Origin: Limisalsivibrio acetivorans
GTDB lineage: Bacteria; Chrysiogenota; Deferribacteres; Deferribacterales; Geovibrionaceae
Reading direction: 5' to 3'
Length of the DNA: 64,000 nucleotides
Assembly (NCBI RefSeq): GCF_000421105.1
Contig: NZ_ATWF01000001.1
Span: 1,375,407 to 1,439,406, forward strand
This document shows positions 36,434 through 44,777 of this stretch, piece by piece. Within the stretch, counting starts at the first letter, position 1; every line of letters starts with the position of its first letter. Both the position numbers and the translations under genes were made by a program. The notes beneath the pieces are model-generated. The model searched no databases. It was not told the DNA's origin and was given only the letters and a program-made list of their open reading frames with translations.

Positions 36434-37081
36434 ATGCTTGATTGGGATGTAATAGTACATTACTTCCCCTTTCTGCTGAAAGGGGCGGTATTAACACTGG
36501 AAATATCAGTGCTAGCACTGATAGGCGGTTTCATAATCGGCCTTGCGGCCGCACTGCTAAAGCTTTCTAAAAATCCAGTTCTCAGGGGAATCTCAAGCTT
36601 TTACGTATGGATTGTACGTTCTACACCCTTGCTCGTTCAGCTGTTTCTCATCTATTTCGGACTACCTCAGATGGGTATAGACCTCGGGCCCTTCTTCTCG
36701 GGTGTGCTTGGCCTTTCCATGAATACAGGAGCATATAATGCAGAGGCTATAAGGGGCGGTATCATGTCCGTCCCCGCCGGGCAGATGGAGGCTTCCAGAA
36801 GTCTGGGTATGTCTTCAAAACTTGCCATGCGGCGGATCATACTCCCCCAGGCTATGCGGATTGCCATACCCGCCCTCGGAAACAACTTCGTGATTCTCAT
36901 AAAGGACACCTCGCTGGTTTCCACAATCACCCTTGTGGAACTTACTCTTACAGCTCAGAGACTTATCGGCTCGACCTACAAGCCCTTTGAGATGTATCTC
37001 ATGGCGGCTTTCCTTTATGCGGTTCTCACAACGGCAACAAGCCTTCTGCTCAGCAAAGTAGAGCAGAAACTAGCCTACTAG
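36434..37081 (+). CDS. ABC transporter permease, His/Glu/Gln/Arg family
   Basis: 215 aa, about five hydrophobic helices. The EAA loop that docks the ATPase is [40 protein letters not shown] is typical of HisM/GlnP permeases. Probably a homodimer, since only one permease gene is present. Operon with the ATPase, 10 bp downstream. Confidence 0.95.
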   Translation: MLDWDVIVHYFPFLLKGAVLTLEISVLALIGGFIIGLAAALLKLSKNPVLRGISSFYVWIVRSTPLLVQLFLIYFGLPQMGIDLGPFFSGVLGLSMNTGAYNAEAIRGGIMSVPAGQMEASRSLGMSSKLAMRRIILPQAMRIAIPALGNNFVILIKDTSLVSTITLVELTLTAQRLIGSTYKPFEMYLMAAFLYAVLTTATSLLLSKVEQKLAY

Positions 37082-37091
37082 GGAGGGGATT

Positions 37092-37880
37092 ATGGACGCA
37101 GAAACACCAATGGTACAGATTAAGGATCTTCACAAATACTTCGGCGAAAACGAGGTACTGAAGGGTATCGATATAGATGTTGCCCACAGCGAGGTTCTGG
37201 CGATTATCGGACCGAGCGGTTCTGGCAAGAGCACCCTCCTGAGGTGCGTAAACCACCTTGAAGAACCGACTCAGGGTGAGATCTACATAGAAGGTACACT
37301 GCTTAATGACACATCGCTTCCCTCAAAGCAGTTTCAGAAGCATTTGAACAGTGTGCGCACAAACGTTGGGATGGTTTTCCAGCAGTTCAATCTTTTTCCT
37401 CATAAAACTGTCATGGAAAATGTGATAGAAGCACCGGTACATGTGCTTGATATGCCGAGGAAAAAAGCAAAGAAAAGAGCTGTGGAACTTCTCGAGAAGG
37501 TGGGGCTTGAAGACAAGCACAACGATTACCCGAACACCCTTTCCGGCGGGCAAAAGCAGAGGGTTGCCATAGCCCGTGCACTCGCCATGGAACCGGATAT
37601 CATGCTCTTCGACGAGGCTACCTCAGCGCTTGATCCGGAGCTTGTGGGCGAGGTTCTCCGTGTAATGGAAGACCTTGCGAAGGAGGGGATGACAATGCTT
37701 GTTGTCACCCACGAGATGGGCTTTGCGGACAGGGTTGCAGATAGAGTCGTCTTCATGGCGGACGGCTACATCGTTGAGGAAGGAAAACCCCAGGATATCT
37801 TCACAGAACCGAAGGAGGAACGCACCCAGCAGTTCCTTGGCGATATCCTTGATGCCAGAGAAAATTCCGGAATAGTATAA
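37092..37880 (+). CDS. ABC transporter ATP-binding protein, polar amino acid type
   Basis: 262 aa, GlnQ/HisP-like. Walker [11 protein letters not shown]-loop [12 protein letters not shown], signature [15 protein letters not shown], Walker [13 protein letters not shown] and switch His in VVTHEMGFA. Powers amino-acid uptake with the two upstream genes. Closed by a terminator at 37889. Confidence 0.96.
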   Translation: MDAETPMVQIKDLHKYFGENEVLKGIDIDVAHSEVLAIIGPSGSGKSTLLRCVNHLEEPTQGEIYIEGTLLNDTSLPSKQFQKHLNSVRTNVGMVFQQFNLFPHKTVMENVIEAPVHVLDMPRKKAKKRAVELLEKVGLEDKHNDYPNTLSGGQKQRVAIARALAMEPDIMLFDEATSALDPELVGEVLRVMEDLAKEGMTMLVVTHEMGFADRVADRVVFMADGYIVEEGKPQDIFTEPKEERTQQFLGDILDARENSGIV

Positions 37881-37888
37881 ATAAAGGC

Positions 37889-37917
37889 GGGGGCGGTTTT
37901 TTAGCTCCCTTTTTTTA
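37889..37917 (+). terminator. Terminator after the ABC operon
   Basis: GGGGGC pairs with GCTCCC (one G-T) around a 9-nt T-rich loop, followed by seven T residues. Confidence 0.8.
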
Positions 37918-37985
37918 TAACTATCCAGCTTTACACTTGATCTCACACATTCATCTGTGTAGTTTAGTATTATGGAGGTGCTAAG

Positions 37986-38186
37986 ATGGCATCTAACCTT
38001 GCAATCGACACCAAACTGCTGGATGAGGCACTGAAGATCAGCGGTCTTAAGACTAAGAAAGACACTGTGAACACCGCTTTAAAAGAATTCATCCAAAGAC
38101 GGAAACAAATTGAAGTAATTGATCTTTTCGGTTCAGTTGAATATGGAGAGGATTATGACTACAAGAAGCTAAGGAACAGGGAATGA
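37986..38186 (+). CDS. vapB: VapB-type antitoxin
   Basis: 66 aa, GGAGGTG ribosome site. N-terminal ribbon-helix-helix-like part (ASNLAIDTKLLDEALKISG...KKDTVNTALKEFIQRRK) for operator DNA binding, then an acidic toxin-binding tail (YGEDYDYKKLRNRE). Overlaps the toxin gene by 4 bp (ATGA). Probably autoregulates the pair. Confidence 0.92.
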   Translation: MASNLAIDTKLLDEALKISGLKTKKDTVNTALKEFIQRRKQIEVIDLFGSVEYGEDYDYKKLRNRE

Positions 38187-38599
38187 AGGTTCTTGTGGAC
38201 ACATCAGTATGGTCGCTTGCTCTTCGCAGAAGATCCGTAAGCGATGCAGAACTGCGCATTGTTGATGAGCTTAGCGGCCTTATACAGGATTCGAGGGTGG
38301 CTATACTGGGGCAGATCCGCCAGGAACTGCTCTCTGGTATATCTTCTGAGAAAACCTTCAACATTCTAAGAGAGAAGCTTAGTGCATTCGATGATCTGCC
38401 CGTTGACACAGACACATACGAGCTAGCCGCACGCTTCTGCAACACATGCCGCAGGAAGGGTGTTCAGGGCTCCCATGTGGACTTTTTCATCTGCGCCGCC
38501 GCTAGTCGAAACGGCATCCCAATATTCACACTGGATAATGATTTCAATAACTATTCGAAATACATAGGGATTGAGATGTATGGATGGATAAGTAAATAA
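38183..38599 (+). CDS. vapC: VapC-type PIN-domain ribonuclease toxin
   Basis: 138 aa, full PIN length. The acidic metal-binding residues are all present: D6 (LVDTS), E47 (RQELLSG), D99 (HVDFFICAAA) and D117/D119 (FTLDNDF). VapC toxins cut RNA, usually tRNA or rRNA, when the antitoxin is degraded. Appears intact, so the module is likely active. Confidence 0.93.
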   Translation: MKVLVDTSVWSLALRRRSVSDAELRIVDELSGLIQDSRVAILGQIRQELLSGISSEKTFNILREKLSAFDDLPVDTDTYELAARFCNTCRRKGVQGSHVDFFICAAASRNGIPIFTLDNDFNNYSKYIGIEMYGWISK

Positions 38600-38606
38600 A
38601 TTCAAC

Positions 38607-38903
38607 CTAAGCCCATAGTGCATTAAATAATTTGATTGGTAGAGCTCGAAAATTTGCAATTACAAATTTTCGATTCTTTTTGCTTTTGAGTTCTTCTGAA
38701 TTAATAGAATTTATTACTTCAGTATTGTTTATTTCCGTACCGATAGCGCTAACAACTAAAATACCTTCATTGCAATTTGTAACAGTTGATCCGTCAACGG
38801 TACTATTCTCTGAACCTTCAATCACAATCCCCAAATCACAACCAGACACATGTGAGTTTAAAATTTTGTTGTTAATACCACCTTGAATACGAATTCCTAC
38901 CAT
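38607..38903 (-). CDS. Small parallel beta-helix protein, second of a tandem pair
   Basis: 98 aa; AGGA 8 bp before the ATG. Residues 3-68 show beta-helix (NosD/right-handed parallel) rungs: GIRIQGGINNKILNSHVSGCDLGI, VIEGSENSTVDGSTVTNCNEGI, LVVSAIGTEINNTEVINS. The N-terminal half matches the neighbour at 38897. The last about 25 residues are basic and unlike a helix rung. AT-rich. Overlaps the upstream gene by 7 bp. Function unknown. Confidence 0.6.
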   Translation of the reverse strand: MVGIRIQGGINNKILNSHVSGCDLGIVIEGSENSTVDGSTVTNCNEGILVVSAIGTEINNTEVINSINSEELKSKKNRKFVIANFRALPIKLFNALWA

Positions 38904-39136
38904 GAAATAATTCCTAATAAAACATCTGTGATACGAGTAAAAAAATTTATAAGTGCATACAAAATCATCAGAAACAACAAGGTAATTCTAACTTTATGTA
39001 ATTTTATCGATTTAATCACTATATTTTTGACTTTTATACCTTCTGAATCTTCAATCTCTACACCCTGCTCATAACCATCAATACTACAATCTTTCATTTT
39101 TACATCTTTCGAAACTATGATTCTTATACCTAACAT
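38897..39136 (-). CDS. Small beta-helix protein with C-terminal membrane segment, first of a tandem pair
   Basis: 79 aa from ATG 39136 with AGAGG 9 bp upstream (TTG 39142 is possible). Two or three beta-helix rungs (GIRIIVSKDVKMKDCSIDGYEQGVEIEDSEGIKVKNIVIKS) are followed by a hydrophobic helix (about 50-75, LLFLMILYALINFFT). It shares the GIRI...G.(E/D).GI.IE.SE pattern with the gene at 38607, so the two look like diverged duplicates. Three rungs are far fewer than a stable beta-helix normally needs, so assembly or partner binding is likely. AT-rich, possibly acquired. Confidence 0.6.
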   Translation of the reverse strand: MLGIRIIVSKDVKMKDCSIDGYEQGVEIEDSEGIKVKNIVIKSIKLHKVRITLLFLMILYALINFFTRITDVLLGIISW

Positions 39137-39202
39137 TAACAATAACCTCTCTATGTGAACTACAATATCAAACTATACCTTATTCTGTTTTACGCAAGTA
39201 TA

Positions 39203-39236
39203 AAAGGCGGGTATTTCACCCGCCTTTGATTTTTTT
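39203..39236. terminator. Bidirectional terminator of the PfpI gene
   Basis: AAAGGCGGGT/ACCCGCCTTT (10 bp) with a 5-nt loop; A-rich on the left and TTTTTTT on the right. It sits at the 3' end of the minus-strand PfpI gene, overlapping its stop by a base or two. Confidence 0.75.
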
Positions 39237-39822
39237 AGAGTTCGATCTTTGTGCCGAGGAGGCCGAGGAATTTCTTCATCCATTCAGGATGGGCGGGCCA
39301 TGCGGGTGCTGTAACAAAGTTTTTATCCACATGGGCGTTGCTGAACGTTTCGTTGTTCGGCTCGTATGTTCCTCCGGCAAGGTTAACATCGGGCGCAACC
39401 GCCGGATAGCATGAGCATGTAACATTATCGATAACTCCCGCCGCTGCAAGAACCTGAGGGCCGTGGCATATAGCCGCGATGGGCTTCTTCGCCTCTGCAA
39501 ATCTCTGCACTATCTCGATAACCTTCGGGTCCAGCCTGATATATTCAGGCGCCCTTCCCCCGGGGATCACAAGTGCGTCATAGTCATCGGTGTTCACATC
39601 ATCGAAGGTTTCATTGAGCATAAAGTTGTGACCAGGCTTCTCCGTATAGGTCTGATCCCCCTCGAAATCATGGATGGCAGTTTTAACGGTATCCCCCTTC
39701 GCTTTTCCCGGGCAAACGGCTCTAACATCATGCCCCACGCAGAGCAGAATCTGGAACGGAACCATAACCTCGTAGTCCTCAACGAAGTCTCCCACAAGCA
39801 TAAGAATCTTCTTAGCTGCCAT
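39235..39822 (-). CDS. DJ-1/PfpI family protein
   Basis: 195 aa, AGGAGG ribosome site. Class I glutamine amidotransferase-like fold. The nucleophile elbow is AICHGPQ (Cys about residue 119), with a conserved E-bearing segment near the N-terminus (GDFVEDYEV). PfpI/DJ-1 proteins are reported as stress proteases, deglycases or chaperones; the in vivo role here is unknown. Monocistronic. Confidence 0.93.
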   Translation of the reverse strand: MAAKKILMLVGDFVEDYEVMVPFQILLCVGHDVRAVCPGKAKGDTVKTAIHDFEGDQTYTEKPGHNFMLNETFDDVNTDDYDALVIPGGRAPEYIRLDPKVIEIVQRFAEAKKPIAAICHGPQVLAAAGVIDNVTCSCYPAVAPDVNLAGGTYEPNNETFSNAHVDKNFVTAPAWPAHPEWMKKFLGLLGTKIEL

Positions 39823-40071
39823 AGTTTTTTCCTCCTTGCGCCAAAAGTTTTTTTAATCACGGCGCTAGTGTAATTATAACACCAGCAAATCCTTCAATCA
39901 ACAAATGCAGAAAATCATCAAAAGAGCTATGTACCTAATAATTTGACATAATTATGACACAGTAGTGAGCATAATCTCTTTATCCCTTCCATACCAAAAG
40001 GATGGACTACCCTTGACGAACACACATGAAAGGAGTAGTTAATTAGGATTATTTATAGGGAGAATTTATTT
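39823..40071. other. Divergent intergenic region
   Basis: About 250 bp. No motif stands out beyond generic AT-rich sequence and a GGGAG ribosome site just before the rhodanese gene at 40072. Confidence 0.4.
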
Positions 40072-40515
40072 ATGAAAAAGTTAATATTCGTTCTGATTAT
40101 GATCCTTACGATCCCTGCCCTCTTCGCCCAAACCGTTGACAGCATTAAACCCGGCAAAGAGGAAGGCTCAGTGGACCGAAAGTGGCTCAAGAAAACCATC
40201 AAAAACGGTATACCCGAAAACATAGTCTTCATCGATGTCCGCTCGGATATGGAGCATGAGGACGACCCCGCCCCTAACGCCAAAAACGTACCCGTAAACC
40301 TATTCATAGAGGACAACGGCTGTGAGCTATTCCTTGAGCAGATACCAGGGGATAAATACGTAATATTCGTATGCCCTTACGGCCCCAGAGCGGAGGAAAG
40401 CTACTTCAACCTTAAAGACCCTGTTGAGGACGGAGGATGCGGCTACACCGGAAACAACATCTTCTGGAATGACGGCAAGGTCAAATTTAAGGAAAGCGGT
40501 ATCGTTATCAAATAG
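40072..40515 (+). CDS. Periplasmic single-domain rhodanese-like protein
   Basis: 147 aa, signal peptide ending LFAQ. The rhodanese core contains VFIDVRSDMEHE and an active-site loop with Cys101 (FVCPYGPRAEE). A basic and acidic loop follows the Cys rather than the usual CX4GxR, so it is a divergent member. Potential sulfur- or selenium-handling accessory for the envelope, but it is 23 kb from the respiratory locus. Converges with the SDR gene, 2 bp between stop codons. Confidence 0.82.
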   Translation: MKKLIFVLIMILTIPALFAQTVDSIKPGKEEGSVDRKWLKKTIKNGIPENIVFIDVRSDMEHEDDPAPNAKNVPVNLFIEDNGCELFLEQIPGDKYVIFVCPYGPRAEESYFNLKDPVEDGGCGYTGNNIFWNDGKVKFKESGIVIK

Positions 40516-40517
40516 TT

Positions 40518-41276
40518 CTACTCCTCGTAGATCATCTTGACGGTCATACCGCCGTCTATGACAAAGTTCTGCCCCGTTATGAAGCCGGCTCTGTCCGAAA
40601 GAAGGTAGGAGACCATCTCTGCGATATCCTCCGGCCTGCCAACTCTGCCGGCGGGGTGCTGTTTGTGATCCCTGGCAGTGGGGGTATATCCTCCTCCGGC
40701 GGATGATTTCTGCAAGCCTGATGCGTTTATCCAGCCGGGGCTTATGGCGTTGACACGAACCTTCGGTCCAAGGCTTACGGCGAGGGAATGGGTCAAAGCC
40801 AAAAGACCCCCCTTGGAAGCGGCATACGCCTCACTATTCTTTTCGGACTGCAATGCCCTTGTGGATGAGATATTTACGATGGAGCCGTTATGTTTTTTGA
40901 TGTGCGGTGCGGCGTATTTCGCCATAAGGAATGCACCGGTGAGGTTTGTTCCGATAACCCGGTTCCAGTCATCCAGACTCAGTTTCTTCACAGGTCCGCT
41001 GTCCGGTTCCGCAATACCGGCATTGTTCACAAGCCCGTTGAGCCTGCCGAAATGCTCCAATGCCGTCTGAACGCACCTTTCAACGGAGCCCTCATCGGAG
41101 ACATCGGTGACAAGGGTTAAAACACTCTCGCTATCCTTGAAATACTCCATCGCCTCCTTGCAGGCCTCGGGGTCTTTATCCGCAATAAGAACATACCACC
41201 CCTCTTTATAAAGCTTTTCTGCTACAGAAAAGCCGATACCCTGGGCTCCCCCTGTGACAATGACCGTTTTCTCCAT
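40518..41276 (-). CDS. Short-chain dehydrogenase/reductase
   Basis: 252 aa, classical SDR. Cofactor motif TGGAQGIG, NNAG in LVNNAGIAE, catalytic Ser of NISSTRA and YAASK, and C-terminal ITGQNFVIDGGMTV. Likely NAD(P)(H)-dependent oxidoreductase of the FabG/glucose-dehydrogenase-like group; substrate unknown. Confidence 0.94.
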   Translation of the reverse strand: MEKTVIVTGGAQGIGFSVAEKLYKEGWYVLIADKDPEACKEAMEYFKDSESVLTLVTDVSDEGSVERCVQTALEHFGRLNGLVNNAGIAEPDSGPVKKLSLDDWNRVIGTNLTGAFLMAKYAAPHIKKHNGSIVNISSTRALQSEKNSEAYAASKGGLLALTHSLAVSLGPKVRVNAISPGWINASGLQKSSAGGGYTPTARDHKQHPAGRVGRPEDIAEMVSYLLSDRAGFITGQNFVIDGGMTVKMIYEE

Positions 41277-41398
41277 TTTTTCCTCCCTTTTTAAAACAGT
41301 ATCCCTTCATTATGCAGTTTAACCTTGAATTCATAACGTTCAAGTAGTAAATATATGTTTTCTTTTTTTAACAAATTCATTTTTTTCAGGGGCAAATT

Positions 41399-42727
41399 AT
41401 GGAAGGAATCAACAGTTTAGTAAGCTATCTGGGCGGTGTGGTCTGGGGACCCTACATGCTCGTACTTCTACTGGGTACCGGTGTCTGGCTGACACTCTCC
41501 CTCGGTTTTATTCAGATTCGCTGTCTTCCCAGAGCTCTCAAGCTCATCATGAAAAGGGATTCAAGCGGCAAGGGCGAGATCCCTCCCCTTCAGGCTCTCA
41601 CAACGGCAATGTCCGCAACGGTGGGAACCGGAAACATCGTCGGTGTTGCAACAGCACTCGCCGCAGGAGGGCCCGGTGCTATCTTCTGGATGTGGGTAAC
41701 GGCCTTCTTCGGCATGGCAACCAAGTACGCCGAGGCGGTGCTTGCCGTAACCTACCGCAAGGAGCTTGAGGACGGAAGCACCATCGGCGGACCTATGTAC
41801 TACATAAGCGAAGGGCTCAAACTCAAGTGGCTCGGAGCGGCATTTGCAATCTTCGGTATGTTCGCTTCCTTCGGTATCGGAAGCATGGTGCAGTGCAACG
41901 CCGTTGCAAACTCCATGAATACCGCCTTCAACATCCCCCCTATCGTAACGGGTGTTATCGTAACTGCGCTGACCGCACTTGTTATCATCGGCGGGATCAC
42001 ACGTATCGGAAGGGTAACGGAGAAGCTTGTTCCCTTTATGGCGGTACTTTACTTCATCCTTGTGATGATAATCGTGATTATGAATGTAGATAAGCTCGGC
42101 GGTGTAATCGCCCTCATCATCGAATCTGCCTTCAACCCCGTTGCGGCCACAGGCGGATTCGCAGGCTCCGTCGTGCGTGATGCCATGAGATACGGCGTTG
42201 CAAGAGGAGTATTCTCCAACGAGTCTGGACTTGGAAGCGCACCCATAGCCCATGCGGCGGCGAAGACGGACAATGCAGTGCGTCAGGGTCTCATAGCCAT
42301 GACAGGAACCTTCTTCGACACAATAATACTCTGCACGCTTACAGCATTCGCAATCCTGCTGACAGGTGTATGGAGCAGCGGAGCCACCGGTTCCGAGCTA
42401 ACAGGCATGGCCTTCGTACAGAGCTTCGGCGGCATAGGGGATATCCTGCTTGCGGTAACGCTTGCCATCTTCGCATACTCAACAATCATCGGCTGGTCAT
42501 ACTACGGCGAGCAGTGCTCCAAGTTCCTGTTCGGTATCAAGTTCTCTTACTTTTACAAGGCTATCTACTGCTTCAGCGTATTCTACGGTGCGCTATGGAA
42601 AACGGATTTCGTATGGAACGTTTCCGACATGTTCAACGGTATGATGGCCGTACCGAACCTCATCGGCCTTCTCGGGCTCTCTTTTGTGCTTATGAAGGTA
42701 ACCAAGGAAAAGATGAAAGACGTGTAA
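41399..42727 (+). CDS. Sodium:alanine symporter (AGCS family)
   Basis: 442 aa with many membrane helices. Family marks: TTAMSATVGTGNIVGVATALAAGGPGA near residue 65-90, a GAIFWMWVTA stretch, and ARGVFSNESGLGSAPIAHAAA near residue 265. Takes up alanine or glycine with Na+. AGGGG ribosome site. Monocistronic, terminator at 42736. Confidence 0.94.
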   Translation: MEGINSLVSYLGGVVWGPYMLVLLLGTGVWLTLSLGFIQIRCLPRALKLIMKRDSSGKGEIPPLQALTTAMSATVGTGNIVGVATALAAGGPGAIFWMWVTAFFGMATKYAEAVLAVTYRKELEDGSTIGGPMYYISEGLKLKWLGAAFAIFGMFASFGIGSMVQCNAVANSMNTAFNIPPIVTGVIVTALTALVIIGGITRIGRVTEKLVPFMAVLYFILVMIIVIMNVDKLGGVIALIIESAFNPVAATGGFAGSVVRDAMRYGVARGVFSNESGLGSAPIAHAAAKTDNAVRQGLIAMTGTFFDTIILCTLTAFAILLTGVWSSGATGSELTGMAFVQSFGGIGDILLAVTLAIFAYSTIIGWSYYGEQCSKFLFGIKFSYFYKAIYCFSVFYGALWKTDFVWNVSDMFNGMMAVPNLIGLLGLSFVLMKVTKEKMKDV

Positions 42728-42735
42728 TAATCTTT

Positions 42736-42767
42736 GGGGCACGGTCCTTAGGGCTGTGCCCCCTTTT
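42736..42767 (+). terminator. Terminator of the alanine symporter gene
   Basis: GGGGCAC/GTGCCCC with a 13-nt loop and TTTT. Its right arm lies inside the last codons of the convergent TPR gene (stop at 42748). Confidence 0.8.
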
Positions 42768-43368
42768 CTGCGCATTCAGGTTCCGGTGCACCCTGTAAAA
42801 CGGCCAGCACTCTCAGCCCTTCACACCCGCTTTTGTCACCGGCACTCAGCAGTCCCTCAAATGCACTCCCAGCCTCGCTGTATCTCCCTGTGTATATGAG
42901 ATTCCATGGTTCCTTATCCACTTCGCCGTGAACACCGCCACCCGAAACCACTCTTTCTGCAAATTCCGCCCTGTGCTCCCTGCCGCATTGCTTTGCAAAA
43001 GCGGCGTAATTACGCCATGCTGTTGAGTTATCCGGTTCCGCATCCAGCTTTTGCTCATAAAGCCCCAGCCCGTCTTCGCAGTTCCCAGTGGCGAGCATAA
43101 CCCGCCGAAGGGCGTCATCATCACCGGCGAGGCGGTAATAACGCTCCGCCTTTTCGTAGACCCCCGCCCTTTCCGCACTCATCCCAGCAGGGATATAGAG
43201 CCGCCCATCCCCCGATAGCTCCATGGCCTGCTCAATCAAAGTCAGAGCCTCATGAAACCTGCCGTCGTCATAGGCCGCCTTACCGAGGAAGTAGCACTCC
43301 TCTGCAGTCTCACATGCAAAGGAGACAACAGCATAAAGGATTGTCAAAAAAGCGATTACCGTTCTCAT
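42748..43368 (-). CDS. Exported TPR-like protein of the TonB cluster
   Basis: 206 aa with signal peptide (ends SFAC; a lipobox is not clear). Helical repeats with TPR pattern: AEECYFLGKAAYDDGRFHEALTLIEQAMEL, YEKAERYYRLAGDD, PDNSTAWRNYAAFAKQ. Last gene of the TonB operon. In TonB2-type clusters a TPR protein is common; it may link the inner-membrane complex to other proteins. Confidence 0.85.
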   Translation of the reverse strand: MRTVIAFLTILYAVVSFACETAEECYFLGKAAYDDGRFHEALTLIEQAMELSGDGRLYIPAGMSAERAGVYEKAERYYRLAGDDDALRRVMLATGNCEDGLGLYEQKLDAEPDNSTAWRNYAAFAKQCGREHRAEFAERVVSGGGVHGEVDKEPWNLIYTGRYSEAGSAFEGLLSAGDKSGCEGLRVLAVLQGAPEPECAEKGAQP

Positions 43369-44012
43369 TTCAGTTCAAACCTCACGGGGATACGAACCGC
43401 CGATGCTTTCGGCGATTCTGTGAAACGCCATTCCCCCACAGCCTCCAACGCAGCATCCTCAAAGACCCCTTCCGGCTCAGCCTCGATAACCTCCATGGAA
43501 AGAACCTCCCCTTTGGCCGACACCTCTGCACTGATGAGCACATAACCTTCGATACCACGCTTTCTGGCTATAAAGGGGTACTCCGGCTGGGGAGTATAGA
43601 CGGGTTCAGGCTTACTCAAACCAGTATCTCCAGCCTCCGGCTTTTCGGTTGATCCAGATCCTTCGATGGTCTGAGCATTATCCGCCCTGCTCTTATCCTC
43701 ACCAGCGAACTCGCTTTCAAACTCTAATGATGGAAGGTTTTCTGACGGTTCGGGCTCCCTTACCTTACCGTTGCTTGTTTCACGTACCGGTTTAGATGAA
43801 GGCTCCGGAAGCCCGGGCAGTGGACTCCGCTCTGCATCAACGCCAGTAGAGGGGGGTGCCGTTTCGGGTGGATTAACGTTTCTTATACGCACAGGCTCAT
43901 CGCTGGGGAGCTGTACAGGTGTTTCATCCTCAAAGTTCAGTATGCCTAAGGAATAGAAGAGGAGGAGATTAAGAACAACGGCTATGACCAGTGCGGTAAA
44001 GCGCATACTCAC
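43365..44012 (-). CDS. tonB: TonB family protein
   Basis: 215 aa, N-terminal membrane anchor (about 8-27), a Pro/Ser/Glu-rich periplasmic spacer and a C-terminal TonB domain (about 130-215) with YPFIARKRGIEGYVLISAEV and DAALEAVGEWRF. Carries energy from ExbB/ExbD to outer-membrane receptors. No receptor gene is in the window. Overlaps both neighbours by 4 bp. Confidence 0.93.
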   Translation of the reverse strand: MSMRFTALVIAVVLNLLLFYSLGILNFEDETPVQLPSDEPVRIRNVNPPETAPPSTGVDAERSPLPGLPEPSSKPVRETSNGKVREPEPSENLPSLEFESEFAGEDKSRADNAQTIEGSGSTEKPEAGDTGLSKPEPVYTPQPEYPFIARKRGIEGYVLISAEVSAKGEVLSMEVIEAEPEGVFEDAALEAVGEWRFTESPKASAVRIPVRFELK

Positions 44013-44416
44013 TCCTCCGTGGGCTGTGCGGAAAGACCTATATCCTTTGCTCCGGCGGATTTGAGTATATCCAGCAGACGGACAAGCTCCTCCGTACGGC
44101 TGTTTCTGTGTGCGGCTACAACAACCGACGCTCCGGGGTTATCCAGCAGAAATTCTTCCACAGCCAAACCAGCACTGCGCAGGGTTTTCCCCTCTCCATC
44201 CACACTTATCCGCCCCTCCTCTCCAAGGGAGACTGTTATCCGTTCACCACGGACATCAACGGTATTCGTTGCGGAGGGTCTCTCAACATCCAGAACCTTC
44301 TCGCTCACAAAACCCGCTGTGACAATGAAAAATACAAGGAGTATGAAAACCATATCCACAAGGGGGGTTATATCCATACCCGCTTCGTTTTCGGTGCGTC
44401 TTCTATACCTTCGCAA
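44009..44416 (-). CDS. exbD: ExbD/TolR family biopolymer transport protein
   Basis: 135 aa. Single membrane helix (about 17-38, PLVDMVFILLVFFIVTAGF) with the proton-conducting Asp in DITPLVDMVF. The periplasmic C-terminal domain follows. Overlaps the upstream ExbB gene by 14 bp. Confidence 0.93.
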   Translation of the reverse strand: MRRYRRRTENEAGMDITPLVDMVFILLVFFIVTAGFVSEKVLDVERPSATNTVDVRGERITVSLGEEGRISVDGEGKTLRSAGLAVEEFLLDNPGASVVVAAHRNSRTEELVRLLDILKSAGAKDIGLSAQPTEE

Positions 44417-44777
44417 GGCTTAACCCCCTGCGTTCGGCTCTTCTGTCCAGGATTCTGGCGGCAAGGTATGCGGGAATAGCAGTGACTAACCCCGCCTGGG
44501 TAGTTATCAGTGCGGTGGAGATCCCCTCGGATAGATAGGCGGGCTCTACACTGCCAGTTCCGGCGATTATGCCGAAAACCTGTACAAGACCGCTGATGGT
44601 TCCGAGAAGCCCCAGTAGAGGGGTGACTGCTGAGGCAGTTCTGAGAGAGGAAATCCTCCGTTTTATCAATGGTATGTCAGGGCTTTTCCCGTATATTCCA
44701 AAAAGTGAGCAGATGCCGTTTGTCCACCCCCAGACAGAGACCCCGAAGATACAGAGAAGGATTATATCATCAACCAT
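44403..44777 (-). CDS. exbB: ExbB/TolQ proton-channel protein, small
   Basis: 124 aa from ATG 44777, which follows GGAGG by 6 bp; ATG 44783 is too close to it. MotA/TolQ/ExbB signature: ASAVTPLLGLLGTISGLVQVFGIIAG and ALITTQAGLVTAIPAYLAAR. This is the short, second ExbB-like subunit of the TonB2-type system. Overlaps the larger ExbB-like gene by 8 bp. Confidence 0.9.
   Translation of the reverse strand: MVDDIILLCIFGVSVWGWTNGICSLFGIYGKSPDIPLIKRRISSLRTASAVTPLLGLLGTISGLVQVFGIIAGTGSVEPAYLSEGISTALITTQAGLVTAIPAYLAARILDRRAERRGLSLAKV

Noticed and set aside
41561-42253. Antisense open frame inside the alanine symporter
   Set aside because: Third-position shadow of a well-conserved membrane protein gene.
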